Part shown: piece after piece, positions 14,434 to 22,475 of the stretch
Layout: each line of letters begins with the position of its first letter
Position numbering within the stretch: the first letter of the stretch is position 1
Assembly (NCBI GenBank): GCA_023701265.1
Contig: JAMPXI010000008.1
Coordinates: forward strand, 1-37,548
Origin: Desulfuromonadales bacterium
Lineage (GTDB): Bacteria > Desulfobacterota > Desulfuromonadia > Desulfuromonadales > BM103
DNA length: 37,548 bases
Direction: 5' to 3'
Position numbers and translations under genes: made by a program
The notes under the pieces: model-generated
The model's database searches: none
Told to the model about the DNA's origin: nothing
The model's input: the letters and a program-made list of their open reading frames with translations, nothing else

Positions 14434-15342
14434 ATGCCCATTGTCCAGGTCGAATCCCTCCGCAAAAGCTATGGTACGCTACAGGCGGTCGACGGCATCT
14501 CCTTTACCGTAAATAAGGGGGAGTGCTTCGGCCTGCTCGGCCCGAACGGTGCCGGCAAGACCACCACCATCCGCATGCTCTACGGCTACACACCGCGCGT
14601 TGCCGGCCATCTCGAGTTGTTCGGGCTGAACATCGATCGCGACCTGCGCGAGATCAAACAGCACATCGGCATCTGTCAGCAGGAGGATTCCCTCGACCCG
14701 GACCTGAACGTACGCGAGAACCTGGTCGGTTTCGCCCGCTACTTCTCGATCCCCCGTCCTGCAGCGGAGCGGCGCGCTGACGAACTGCTGGAGTTCTTCG
14801 CCCTGCACAATCGCGCCAATGACAAGATCGCCACCCTCTCCGGCGGGCTGAAGCGCCGCCTGATGCTGGCCCGTGCCCTGATCAATACGCCCGATCTGCT
14901 GATCCTCGACGAGCCGACCACCGGCCTCGACCCCCAGAGCCGCCAACTGCTCTGGGAGAAACTCGTCGATCTGAAAGAGGCGGGCCTGACCATTCTGCTC
15001 ACCACCCACTACATGGAGGAGGCCGCGCGTCTGTGCGACCGGCTGGTGATCATCGACCACGGCCGGATCCTGGTGGAGGGGACGCCAGCGGCGCTGGTGC
15101 GCGAGCAGGTCGGCCAGGCGGTCCTGGAGATCAATGATCCCGACCAGGCGGTGCGCGCATTCCTGGCGAGGGAAAGGTGTCGGGTAGAAGATCTCGGCCG
15201 CCGCCTGCTGGTGCATCTCGACGATGGCGATGCACTTTTCCTCAGGTTGACCCGCGAAGTGCGCGCCGAAGGGTGCACCCTGCGCCCGGCGACCCTGGAA
15301 GACCTCTTTCTCAAACTCACCGGGCGGGAGTTGCGTGAATGA
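14434..15342 (+). CDS. ABC-2 type transporter ATP-binding protein
   Basis: The ATPase subunit of an ABC exporter of the DrrA/NodI type, 302 residues. Walker A is GPNGAGKT (36-43), the Q-loop is IGICQQEDSLDPDLNV, the signature is LSGGLKRR, Walker B is LLILDEPTTGLDP and the H-loop is TTHYMEEA. A C-terminal region of about 80 residues (after VEGTPAALVRE) is the usual DrrA-type extension. I chose ATG 14434 over GTG 14425 because the AGGA at 14419-14422 is too close to the GTG. The stop overlaps the permease start by 4 nt (ATGA), so the two subunits are coupled. The exported substrate cannot be inferred. Confidence 0.93.
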   Translation: MPIVQVESLRKSYGTLQAVDGISFTVNKGECFGLLGPNGAGKTTTIRMLYGYTPRVAGHLELFGLNIDRDLREIKQHIGICQQEDSLDPDLNVRENLVGFARYFSIPRPAAERRADELLEFFALHNRANDKIATLSGGLKRRLMLARALINTPDLLILDEPTTGLDPQSRQLLWEKLVDLKEAGLTILLTTHYMEEAARLCDRLVIIDHGRILVEGTPAALVREQVGQAVLEINDPDQAVRAFLARERCRVEDLGRRLLVHLDDGDALFLRLTREVRAEGCTLRPATLEDLFLKLTGRELRE

Positions 15343-16130
15343 AGTGGCCGTGTCCATCAGCGATCAGCGCCCGCGCCTGGCGGGTCTGGCAGCGCAACTT
15401 CAGCGTCTACCGCCAGACCTGGAAGATCTCCTTCATTCCGCCACTGCTCGAGCCACTCCTCTACATTCTCGCCTTCAGCCTCGGGTTGGCGGTTATGGTG
15501 GGCGATCTGCAGGTGGGCGGGCGCAGCATCCCCTACACCACGTTCATCGCTCCGGCGTTGATCTCGGTTGCGATCATGTACAATGCGTTTTTTGAAACGA
15601 CCTATAACAGTTTCGTCCGCATGTATTATCAGAAGACGTTCGACGCGCTGCTGGCCACGCCACTCAACATCGAGGAAATCATTCTCGGCGAGATGCTCTG
15701 GGCGGCAACCAAGGCGGTCATCGCCACCGTACTGATGGGGACGGTCCTCGCCCTGTGCGGGCTACTCGATTTTCCCGGATCCCTGCTGCTTATCCCTCTG
15801 GCACTGCTCGGCGGGCTACTCTTTGCCGCTCTTGGGATGATCTGCACCGCGCTGTCACCGGGGATCGAGACCTTCAATCTGCCGATCTTCCTCTTCATCA
15901 CGCCGATGTTTCTGTTCAGCGGCACCTTTTTCCCGCTGCAGAATCTCCCCGGTTGGGCACAAGGTGTGGCGCAGGCACTGCCGCTTACCCACCTGGTCAC
16001 CCTGGTGCGCGGCTGTGCTCTGCAGCTTTGGTCGGGCTCCCTGTGGCTCAGTCTTCTCTATCTCCTGTCCGTCACCCTTGTCGCCCTGCCGTTCGCCATT
16101 GCCCTGATGGTGCGGCGGATTGTGCGCTGA
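15339..16130 (+). CDS. ABC-2 type transporter permease
   Basis: A 263-residue integral membrane protein with about six hydrophobic segments, partner of the preceding ATPase. The sequence YQKTFDALLATPLN followed by GEMLWAATKA resembles NodJ/ABC-2 permeases, as does FLFITPMFLFSGTFFPL before the last two segments (the ABC-2 signature region). The start ATG overlaps the ATPase stop (4 nt), confirming an operon of two genes. Family membership is clear; whether it exports a polysaccharide, lipid or drug is unknown. Confidence 0.92.
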   Translation: MKWPCPSAISARAWRVWQRNFSVYRQTWKISFIPPLLEPLLYILAFSLGLAVMVGDLQVGGRSIPYTTFIAPALISVAIMYNAFFETTYNSFVRMYYQKTFDALLATPLNIEEIILGEMLWAATKAVIATVLMGTVLALCGLLDFPGSLLLIPLALLGGLLFAALGMICTALSPGIETFNLPIFLFITPMFLFSGTFFPLQNLPGWAQGVAQALPLTHLVTLVRGCALQLWSGSLWLSLLYLLSVTLVALPFAIALMVRRIVR

Positions 16131-16204
16131 ACAATTTTCGCATAAGCTGTCGACATGGGCGCTCCCGCAGTCCCGCCAATTTCAATTGACGCAAGGACTT
16201 TCTG

Positions 16205-16885
16205 ATGATCATCGGTTTCGCCGGCAAGGCCGCTTCAGGGAAGACCACCGCCGCCAGACATCTGCAATCCTGTCTCGACGGGGAGGCGCTCATCGTGCCG
16301 ATGGCCATGGTGCTGCGCGACGAAGTCGAGGATTTCCTGCGCCTGGTCGGTGCCGATCCCTTTCTCCCCCTGGTCCATGGTTCGCAGGAGGACAAGGTCC
16401 GGGTCTTCCATGTCGATGCGGTTCGAGCGCAGGCTGCCTGCAGGCAGTGGACGCATTTCATGGAAGAGCATCGCGACATTCAGGAACGGTCGGGGATGAC
16501 TTCCGTGACCGTGCGGCGTCTCCTGCAGTGGTGGGGGACCGAATACCGCCGGGCGCAGGACCCGGACTACTGGACCAAGGCCTGGGGACGCAAGATCGAG
16601 CAGTACGACCTGACCCGGACCCCCATTCTGGTCGACGACGTGCGCTTCATGAACGAGCTCGAGGTTATACGAACGCATGGCGGACTGATCGTCAAGATCG
16701 AGCGCCCCGGCTTTTCCGGCGCCAACAATCATAGCAGCGAAACGTCGCTGGATGGCTTCAATAATTGGGACGCTGTCGTGGTCAATAATGGGACGTTGGA
16801 AGAGTTCCGGGCGAAGATCGGGACGCTCGACAAGCTCCTGAAAAATGATCGAGTTGATATCTGGCAAAGCCCTTCTGTGAAGTGA
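16205..16885 (+). CDS. P-loop nucleotide kinase-like protein (dNMP kinase family)
   Basis: A 226-residue cytosolic protein beginning MIIGFAGKAASGKTTAARHL, with Walker A G7-x4-GKT. Further segments VRRLLQWWGTEYRR and DYWTKAW, then ILVDDVRFMNELEVIRTHGG and IVKIERPG, resemble the deoxynucleoside monophosphate kinases of large bacteriophages and related chromosomal proteins. The C-terminal HSSETSLDG segment and VNNGTLEEF also fit that group. Phage-type kinases in a chromosomal setting suggest horizontal origin, but no other phage gene is nearby. Start ATG 16205 has CAAGGACTTTCTG upstream (AAGGA). Substrate is inferred from resemblance only. Confidence 0.7.
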   Translation: MIIGFAGKAASGKTTAARHLQSCLDGEALIVPMAMVLRDEVEDFLRLVGADPFLPLVHGSQEDKVRVFHVDAVRAQAACRQWTHFMEEHRDIQERSGMTSVTVRRLLQWWGTEYRRAQDPDYWTKAWGRKIEQYDLTRTPILVDDVRFMNELEVIRTHGGLIVKIERPGFSGANNHSSETSLDGFNNWDAVVVNNGTLEEFRAKIGTLDKLLKNDRVDIWQSPSVK

Positions 16886-16966
16886 GTTGATCATTCCAGT
16901 CTGATTGGAGACGGAGTGACTCGTCTGGCTGGGCAACATGTCAGCTTCCGGCAGCAAATCAATTAA

Positions 16967-16992
16967 AATCCTTCGTTTTTTCCGAAAGTCAG
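16967..16992 (-). terminator. Weak hairpin near the end of the MBL-fold gene
   Basis: On the minus strand CTTTCG and CGAAGG can pair around an A-rich loop, followed by ATTTTAATT. It lies just downstream of the MBL gene stop. The stem is only 6 bp with one G-T pair, so this is a weak terminator at best. Confidence 0.3.
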
Positions 16993-18080
16993 GCGGGACT
17001 TGACCATGGTAGTTCCGTGAGCAGTTTCGGCCGGGGTGTCACATAATCCGGCAGGCGCAGCAACCTGGTCCCGTCCGGGGTGATCAACTCGGCATACAGG
17101 TCGTAGGGTCTGCGGATATAGGCCTTGGAAAGGTGCATCGGCAGCAGTGCCTTGGGATGCAATACCGCGGTCAGGCGATTGATGTCGCTGCTGCACAGGT
17201 GGTGGGAGACGCGGGCCTTTGCCTCGTCAGTGGCGAGGAACGTGCACTCGCAGCAGAGGAGGCTGACTCCCGTCAAGAGCCCTTGCAATAGCTGTCGGTT
17301 GCCATCGGTGAAGCCGACGTCGGTGACGTAGCCGAGGCTGGCCGCAGGCCGGTCGGCCCGCAGTCGGCGATAGAGCGCGGCATCGTCCGTGACTGTTGCC
17401 GCTTGTGTCCCGTCATTGGCTGAGATCATGACCTCGATTGGTTGAGCACCGAGTCGGTCGTTCTTCCAGCGGTCTTTCAACTCGCGCAGCCAAGGCCCGG
17501 GGTGCAGGCCCTCAATGGCCAGCATGGCTGGATCGATAGAGAAAATCTCCCGTTCGGTGAGCCGGAAAATGAGGACCGGCAGGCCATGATCACAAAGTTG
17601 CGCGGAAACCGTGAGGTACGCATTGGCGTAAATCTCCGTTCCCTTGCGCGGTTCGCCGCCCAGGCTTTCTTCCCGGAAACCACGAGCCCCGGCGAACCGG
17701 TAATGCCCGGTCCAATCTTTGTGCACCTCGTGCACAAAGATTGTGCGCCACCATTCCTCGGCCAGGTTCCAGTCGTAGCCGGCCAGCTTGTGTGCAACCC
17801 GTGCCGCAATCCCCGGTGGCCCGAACAGGTCGAGTGGGCGGGGCGAAACGTGGGTGTGGCGCACCAAGTGGTCGAGCCCCATGAAGTGGTCCATGTGGGC
17901 ATGGGTGACGAAGACCGCATCGATCGAGCGCAGGGTGCGTTTGGCCAGATGGTGGAGTTGGCCGCAGTCGAACAACAGGCTGCGGCCGGTGGGGCGGACG
18001 CGTACCAGCAGCAGCGGGTCGTCGAGCAACCCCGAACAGAAGTGCGGCTCGATGGTATGGAAGAGACGCAGAGCAGTCAT
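16989..18080 (-). CDS. MBL-fold metallo-hydrolase (RNase Z-like)
   Basis: A 363-residue cytosolic hydrolase of the metallo-beta-lactamase superfamily. The HxHxDH zinc motif is FVTHAHMDHFMG (H60, H62, D64, H65), preceded by LLFDCG. Later metal ligands are probably the GYVTDVGFTD Asp region and H in VLHPKALLPMHLSKAY. The overall layout resembles RNase Z/ElaC (tRNA 3'-processing), but the long middle region and C-terminus differ, so the substrate is unassigned. ATG 18080 lies at the boundary of the divergent promoter region of the hdr-flx operon. The gene is monocistronic as far as seen. Confidence 0.82.
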   Translation of the reverse strand: MTALRLFHTIEPHFCSGLLDDPLLLVRVRPTGRSLLFDCGQLHHLAKRTLRSIDAVFVTHAHMDHFMGLDHLVRHTHVSPRPLDLFGPPGIAARVAHKLAGYDWNLAEEWWRTIFVHEVHKDWTGHYRFAGARGFREESLGGEPRKGTEIYANAYLTVSAQLCDHGLPVLIFRLTEREIFSIDPAMLAIEGLHPGPWLRELKDRWKNDRLGAQPIEVMISANDGTQAATVTDDAALYRRLRADRPAASLGYVTDVGFTDGNRQLLQGLLTGVSLLCCECTFLATDEAKARVSHHLCSSDINRLTAVLHPKALLPMHLSKAYIRRPYDLYAELITPDGTRLLRLPDYVTPRPKLLTELPWSSPA

Positions 18081-18113
18081 GCCTTAGGGGGCCATCGTTG
18101 GCCTGTTTGTTGC

Positions 18114-18131
18114 TTCGACCGAATGGTCGAA
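18114..18131. promoter_or_regulatory. Inverted repeat, possible operator upstream of hdr-flx
   Basis: TTCGACC (18114-18120) and GGTCGAA (18125-18131) form a perfect 7-bp palindrome around GAAT. It lies 45 nt upstream of the sigma-70 -35 box and 34 nt from the divergent MBL start codon, in the position of an operator or activator site. No regulator is identifiable. Confidence 0.4.
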
Positions 18132-18175
18132 ACCTTTTATTGTTTACAAAAATAGTCTTTTATGAGCTGCTTTTC

Positions 18176-18205
18176 TTGACAGTAGAAGTTGTAAAGCCGT
18201 ATAAT
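18176..18205 (+). promoter_or_regulatory. Sigma-70 promoter of the hdr-flx operon (consensus -35 and -10)
   Basis: TTGACA (18176-18181) and TATAAT (18200-18205) are both perfect consensus, with an 18-nt spacer. The expected transcription start is about 18212, leaving an AT-rich leader of about 110 nt before the TTG start of hdrC. The surrounding DNA is much more AT-rich than the coding DNA. This predicts strong constitutive initiation, tuned by any operator nearby. Confidence 0.85.
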
Positions 18206-18321
18206 TTTAGTGTTGCTTAAAACTTTCCCATCATTTGGGGAACGATATTTATTATCGCTAAAATTATTACAAATAGTGGGTCTGATTTATAGCCCGGTTG
18301 TCGTTTGAGAGGATTTCTTCC

Positions 18322-18906
18322 TTGAAAAATACCAAAATGACCCTCTCCGCGCGGACGATGAATCTCGATTTCGTCCACAAGGTGGAACACCTCTCCGGCA
18401 GTTCGGTGCGCCGCTGCTTCCAGTGCGGCAAGTGCTCGGCCGGTTGCCCGATGCGTTCCTTCATGGAGCATCCACCCAACCGCGTCGTGCGTCTGCTGCA
18501 GCTCGGTCAGTACGAACGGGTGCTGGCCGGCCGCTCCATCTGGTATTGCGCCTCCTGTGAGACCTGCTCGACGCGCTGCCCCAACAAGGTCGACCTGGCG
18601 GCGATCATGGATGCCCTGCGCAAGTGCTCGTGGGATGCCCAGGGGCCGTCGAAGGAAAGTTTCGTACAGTTGGCCAACCGCATCTTCATCGAGAATGTCC
18701 GCACCTACGGGCGCCAGTACGAGATGCGCCTGGCGGCGGTGTTCAACGTCAAGTCCGGTCAGTTCCTCAAGGATATCATGCTTGGCCCCACCTTGCTGAC
18801 CAAGGGGAAACTCAGGATGTTCCACCAGAAGAACCGCAACATTGGTGAAATTGAAAAAATCTTCGCCCGGATCGAGGCGCTGCGCAAAAAAGGAGAGGCA
18901 CTGTGA
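18322..18906 (+). CDS. hdrC: Heterodisulfide reductase subunit C-like iron-sulfur protein HdrC
   Basis: A 194-residue electron-transfer subunit with two 4Fe-4S motifs: CFQCGKCSAGCP and CASCETCSTRCP, as in HdrC of methanogens and the Flx-Hdr complex. It passes electrons from HdrA to HdrB in the cytosolic complex. I chose TTG 18322 because GAGAGGA lies 8 nt before it; ATG 18337 (MTLSARTMNLDF) is an alternative. It is the first gene of hdrC-hdrB-hdrA-flxD-flxC-flxB-flxA and overlaps hdrB by 4 nt (GTGA), so these two subunits are translationally coupled. Length is normal for the family. Confidence 0.92.
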   Translation: MKNTKMTLSARTMNLDFVHKVEHLSGSSVRRCFQCGKCSAGCPMRSFMEHPPNRVVRLLQLGQYERVLAGRSIWYCASCETCSTRCPNKVDLAAIMDALRKCSWDAQGPSKESFVQLANRIFIENVRTYGRQYEMRLAAVFNVKSGQFLKDIMLGPTLLTKGKLRMFHQKNRNIGEIEKIFARIEALRKKGEAL

Positions 18907-19793
18907 CCACGCACAAGCACGTGCTCGACTACTCCTACTACCCCGGTTGCTCGCTGCACGCTTCGGCCAAGGAGTACGACGAGTCGACACAGAGGCTGTT
19001 CCGCGCCCTTGACATCGGCCTGCAGGAAGTTCCCGACTGGTTCTGCTGCGGCGCCACCCCGGCCCATAACGTCGACGAACTGCTGTCACTCTCGCTCTGC
19101 GCCAAGAACCTGGAACTGGCCGGTGGTGTCGAGGGGGATCTGGCCGTGGCATGCGCCGCCTGCTTCTCGCGGCTGAAGACCACCCAGCACAAGCTGGCCG
19201 TCGATCCGGAAAAGCGGCGCCAGGTGGAATTTGCCATCGATGCCCCGGTGCCGGAGGGGAAGCGGGTCAAGCACCTGCTGGAGATTCTCGCTCGGGACTT
19301 CGGACTGGAACGCCTCAACGCCGCGGTAAAGAAGCCGCTGAGTGAACTGAAGGTGGCCTGCTACTACGGTTGCCTGCTGACCCGGCCGCCGGAAGTTCCC
19401 GAACTGGACTGCGTCGAGGCGCCGACCATCATGGAGCAGGTCGTTGAAGCCGTTGGAGCGCAGACCGTCAACTGGAGCCACCGGCTCGAATGTTGCGGGG
19501 CGAATTTTACCCTGTCGCGCCCCGGGGTGGTTCTCAAGCTGTCCGGTGAGATTTTGGCATCGGCCCGCGATGCCGGCGCCAACTGCATCATGGTTGCCTG
19601 TCCCCTGTGCCACGGCAACCTCGACATCCGCCAGCAGGGGATCGAGGAAGCGACCGGCGAGCATTTCGGCCTGCCGGTCTTCTATATGACCCAGCTGCTG
19701 GCCCTGGCGGTGGGAGTGCGGCCGTCGAAGCTCGGTCTGGACAGCATGATCGTCAACCCCGAGCCGCTGCTGAAAGAGAAAAATCTATTGTAG
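18903..19793 (+). CDS. hdrB: Heterodisulfide reductase subunit B-like protein HdrB
   Basis: A 296-residue catalytic-type subunit with two CCG domains (Pfam CCG/DUF224) that hold the noncubane 4Fe-4S clusters for disulfide reduction. Domain 1 shows YYPGCSLHASAKEYDES, DWFCCGATPAHN and ACAACFSRLK. Domain 2 shows YYGCLLTRPPEVP, LECCGANFTL and VACPLCHGNLD. Because bacteria lack CoM-CoB heterodisulfide, the bacterial substrate is uncertain; a DsrC-type or other thiol protein has been proposed for Flx-Hdr. GTG 18903 overlaps hdrC. The stop codon TAG (19791-19793) lies within a GTAGGGGC palindromic element. Confidence 0.94.
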   Translation: MTTHKHVLDYSYYPGCSLHASAKEYDESTQRLFRALDIGLQEVPDWFCCGATPAHNVDELLSLSLCAKNLELAGGVEGDLAVACAACFSRLKTTQHKLAVDPEKRRQVEFAIDAPVPEGKRVKHLLEILARDFGLERLNAAVKKPLSELKVACYYGCLLTRPPEVPELDCVEAPTIMEQVVEAVGAQTVNWSHRLECCGANFTLSRPGVVLKLSGEILASARDAGANCIMVACPLCHGNLDIRQQGIEEATGEHFGLPVFYMTQLLALAVGVRPSKLGLDSMIVNPEPLLKEKNLL

Positions 19794-19840
19794 GGGCGGG
19801 TTTCAAACCCGCCCGGGGCAGGTCACAGACCCGCCCCTAC
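19790..19840. repeat. GTAGGGGC-family palindromic element between hdrB and hdrA
   Basis: The 51-bp element has outer arms GTAGGGGCGGGT and ACCCGCCCCTAC (12 bp) and an inner hairpin GGGCGGGTTT-C-AAACCCGCCC. The hdrB stop codon is the TAG of the left arm. Related elements lie at 22409-22460 and 24537-24564 in the same operon. The ribosome site for hdrA (AGAGGAA) begins just after it. Confidence 0.85.
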
Positions 19841-19854
19841 AGAGGAAATAATAA

Positions 19855-21852
19855 ATGTCCCGAATCGGCGTATTCGTCTGTCACTGCGGAGAAAACATCT
19901 CCCGAACAGTTGATGTGGAAAAGGTGGCGGAAGCCTCGCTCCATCTGCTCGGCGTGGCCCATGCCTGCGACTACAAGTACATGTGCTCCGACCCGGGGCA
20001 GTCGCTGCTGAAGAAGGCGGTCGCGGAACACCGGCTTGACGGTGTCGTCGTGGCCGCCTGCAGCCCGCGCATGCATGAGAAGACCTTCCGCAAGGCTGCC
20101 GAGCAGGCCGGGCTCAACCCGTTCCTGTGCGAGATGGCCAACATCCGCGAGCACTGCTCATGGGTGCACGAGGACCGCGACGAGGCGACCGCCAAGGCGA
20201 TCGACATCGTCCACATGCTGGTCGAGCGGGTGAAGCGCAACCGCAAGCTGCAGCCGATCAGCGTGCCGGTCACCAAGCGCTCGCTGGTCATCGGCGGCGG
20301 CATCGCCGGGATCCAGGCGGCGCTCGACATCGCCGATTGCGGTCACCAGGTGGTGCTGGTCGAGCGCGAGCCGTCGATCGGCGGGCACATGGCCCAGCTC
20401 TCCGAGACCTTTCCGACCCTCGACTGTTCGCAGTGCATCATGACACCGAAGATGGTCGACGTCGCCAACCACCCGAACATCACCCTGCACACCTTCAGCG
20501 AACTGGAGGAAGTAGAGGGTTATATCGGCAACTTCCAGGTGAAGATCCGCAAGAAGGCCCGCTCGGTGGACATGGCCAAATGCACCGGTTGTGGCGTGTG
20601 CATGGCCAAATGCCCGCAGAAAAAGATCCCCAACAGCTTTGATCAGAACCTGGGGATGCGGTCGGCGATCTACGTGCCGTTCCCCCAGGCGGTCCCCAAC
20701 GTGCCGGTCATCGACCGGGCCAACTGCACGTATTACCAGAGTGGCAAGTGCGGAGTCTGCGCCAAGGTCTGCGGTCCGGGGGCAGTCGACTACGCCCAGC
20801 AGGACGAGATCGTCGTCGAGCAGGTGGGGGCCATCGTCGTGGCTACCGGCTTCAAGCTCTACGACATCGGCGAAAAACCGAAAGGCTCGCCGATCAAGGG
20901 CTACGGCGAGTTCGGCCACGGCAAGATCCCCGACGTCATCGACGGCCTGACCTTCGAACGCCTGGCGTCGGCCAGCGGCCCCACCGGCGGCAAGATCATC
21001 CGCCCCTCGGATGGCAAAGAGCCGAAGCAGGTGGTCTTCGTCCAGTGCGTCGGCTCGCGGGCCAGGGAGAAGGGGATCTCCTACTGCTCGAAGATCTGCT
21101 GCATGTACACCGCCAAGCACACCATGCTCTACAAACACAAGGTGCACGATGGCCAGGCCTATGTGTTCTTCATGGACGCCCGCACCCCCGGCAAGGGGTA
21201 CGACGAGTTCTGGCGCCGCTCCATTGAAGAGGAAGAGGCGGTCTACATCCGCGGCATGGTCTCGCGGCTCTATCAAAAGGGTGACAAGATAGTGGTGATG
21301 GGGAGCGACATTGCCGTCGGCATCCAGGTGGAGATCGAGGCCGACCTGGTGGTCCTGGCCACGGCGGTCCAGCCCCGGGCCGGCGCCGACCAACTGGCCC
21401 AGAAGCTCGGTATCTCCTACGACCAGTACCAGTTCTACTCCGAGGCCCACGCCAAGCTGCGGCCGGTGGAGTGCGCCACCGCCGGCATCTACCTGGCCGG
21501 TGCCTGCCAGGGACCGAAGGATATCCCCGACACGGTCAGCCAGGCGTCGGCGGCCGCGGCCAAGGTCATGACCCTGTTCGCCAAGGATCAGCTGGAGCGC
21601 GAACCGATCGTGGCGCGGGTCAACGAGCGCTTCTGCGTCGGCTGCTTCGCCTGCAGGAAGGTCTGTGCCTACGGGGCGGTGGAGGAGAAGGAAATCCGCG
21701 ACCGCCAGGGGAACCTGCTCAAGGTGGTGGCCTACGTCAATCCCGGCGTGTGCGGTGGCTGCGGCACCTGCCAGGCGACCTGCCCGTCGAAGAGCGTCGA
21801 GTTGGACGGGTATACTGACGAACAGATCCTGGCCATGATCGAAACTTTGTAG
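19855..21852 (+). CDS. hdrA: Heterodisulfide reductase subunit A-like flavoprotein HdrA
   Basis: The 665-residue FAD-binding electron-bifurcating core. The N-terminus has CHCGENI; the FAD dinucleotide loop is LVIGGGIAGIQAALD (GGGIAG at 147-152) with EREPSIGGHMAQL. Iron-sulfur sites are SQC in TLDCSQC, CTGCGVCMAKC (243-253), the CGVCAKVC set (291-306), CVGSRAREKGISYCSKICC, and a C-terminal ferredoxin pair CVGCFACRKVC (594-604) and CGGCGTCQATC (633-643). Such HdrA proteins split electron pairs between a low- and a high-potential acceptor. It lies between hdrB and flxD across palindromic elements. No signal peptide; the complex is cytosolic. Confidence 0.96.
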   Translation: MSRIGVFVCHCGENISRTVDVEKVAEASLHLLGVAHACDYKYMCSDPGQSLLKKAVAEHRLDGVVVAACSPRMHEKTFRKAAEQAGLNPFLCEMANIREHCSWVHEDRDEATAKAIDIVHMLVERVKRNRKLQPISVPVTKRSLVIGGGIAGIQAALDIADCGHQVVLVEREPSIGGHMAQLSETFPTLDCSQCIMTPKMVDVANHPNITLHTFSELEEVEGYIGNFQVKIRKKARSVDMAKCTGCGVCMAKCPQKKIPNSFDQNLGMRSAIYVPFPQAVPNVPVIDRANCTYYQSGKCGVCAKVCGPGAVDYAQQDEIVVEQVGAIVVATGFKLYDIGEKPKGSPIKGYGEFGHGKIPDVIDGLTFERLASASGPTGGKIIRPSDGKEPKQVVFVQCVGSRAREKGISYCSKICCMYTAKHTMLYKHKVHDGQAYVFFMDARTPGKGYDEFWRRSIEEEEAVYIRGMVSRLYQKGDKIVVMGSDIAVGIQVEIEADLVVLATAVQPRAGADQLAQKLGISYDQYQFYSEAHAKLRPVECATAGIYLAGACQGPKDIPDTVSQASAAAAKVMTLFAKDQLEREPIVARVNERFCVGCFACRKVCAYGAVEEKEIRDRQGNLLKVVAYVNPGVCGGCGTCQATCPSKSVELDGYTDEQILAMIETL

Positions 21853-21860
21853 GCACTTCA

Positions 21861-21896
21861 TAGGTCCAATATGACCTATAGGACCCATAGGACCTA
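21861..21896. repeat. Palindromic element between hdrA and flxD, TAGGTCC/GGACCTA family
   Basis: Arms TAGGTCC (21861-21867) and GGACCTA (21890-21896) enclose further copies of the same words (GACCTATAGGACCC). The same family with CATAGGACC/GGTCCTATG arms lies between nifN and the nifU/nifQ fusion at 4067-4106, about 18 kb away. The element fills most of the 50-nt gap before the flxD ribosome site. Confidence 0.65.
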
Positions 21897-21908
21897 GTAA
21901 GGATGAGC

Positions 21909-22412
21909 ATGCACCCAGAAAAGCAGTCCCACGACTTCGAACCGAAACTCGTCGCCTTCGTCTGCACTTGGTGTACCTACGCCGGGGCCGACCTGGCGGG
22001 GACCAGCCGGATGCACTACCCGAGCAACGTGCGGGTGGTGAAGTTCCCCTGCACCGGGCGGATCGACCCGGTCTTCATCCTGCGTGCCTTCCAGAAAGGG
22101 GCCGACGGGGTGCTGGTCTCCGGCTGCCATCCCGGCGACTGTCACTACATGGCCGGCAACTTCCATGCGCGCCGCCGCTTCGCCGCTTTTCGTCAGCTCC
22201 TCGATTTCGTCGGCGTCGATCTCAATCGCCTGCAGTTCTCCTGGGTCTCCGCCGCCGAAGGGGGGAAGTGGGTGGAGGTCGTCTCGGAGCTGACCGGGCG
22301 GGTGCGGGATCTGGGGCCGATGCGTGAATTCCGTGAACTGGAAGCCGCGGAACACTGGTCGGCGCAGTTGGATGAACCGGAACTGAAGGCGGTTTATCAA
22401 TCGATATCGTAG
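21909..22412 (+). CDS. flxD: MvhD-like iron-sulfur subunit FlxD
   Basis: A protein of 167 residues in the MvhD/HdrA-linked 2Fe-2S family (F420-non-reducing hydrogenase subunit D), which connects an electron donor module to HdrA. Conserved cysteines are in FVCTWCTYAGAD, VKFPCTGRIDP and VSGCHPGDCHYM. I chose ATG 21909 because TAAGGA (21898-21903) sits 5 nt before it; ATG 21903 overlaps that site. In Desulfovibrio vulgaris flx-hdr this protein is FlxD. The stop TAG (22410-22412) lies inside a GTAGGGGC element, as for hdrB. Confidence 0.9.
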   Translation: MHPEKQSHDFEPKLVAFVCTWCTYAGADLAGTSRMHYPSNVRVVKFPCTGRIDPVFILRAFQKGADGVLVSGCHPGDCHYMAGNFHARRRFAAFRQLLDFVGVDLNRLQFSWVSAAEGGKWVEVVSELTGRVRDLGPMREFRELEAAEHWSAQLDEPELKAVYQSIS

Positions 22413-22460
22413 GGGCGGCCCCCTGTGGCCGCCCTGGGCAGGCACAGGGCCTGCCCCTAC
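22409..22460. repeat. GTAGGGGC-family element with two hairpins between flxD and flxC
   Basis: The 52-bp element starts GTAGGGGC and ends GCCCCTAC. It holds two adjacent hairpins: GGGCGGCC/GGCCGCCC (from 22413) and GGGCAGGC/GCCTGCCC (from 22436). The flxD stop is the TAG in the left end. The AAGGGCAC ribosome-like site for the next gene begins at its right edge. Confidence 0.85.
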
Positions 22461-22475
22461 AAGGGCACAAACTAC

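Noticed and set aside
20158-21888. 576-residue minus-strand open frame antisense to hdrA
   Set aside because: It is complementary to a clear flavoprotein with all its cofactor motifs and shows no recognisable domain of its own. GC-rich codon bias opens long antisense frames.
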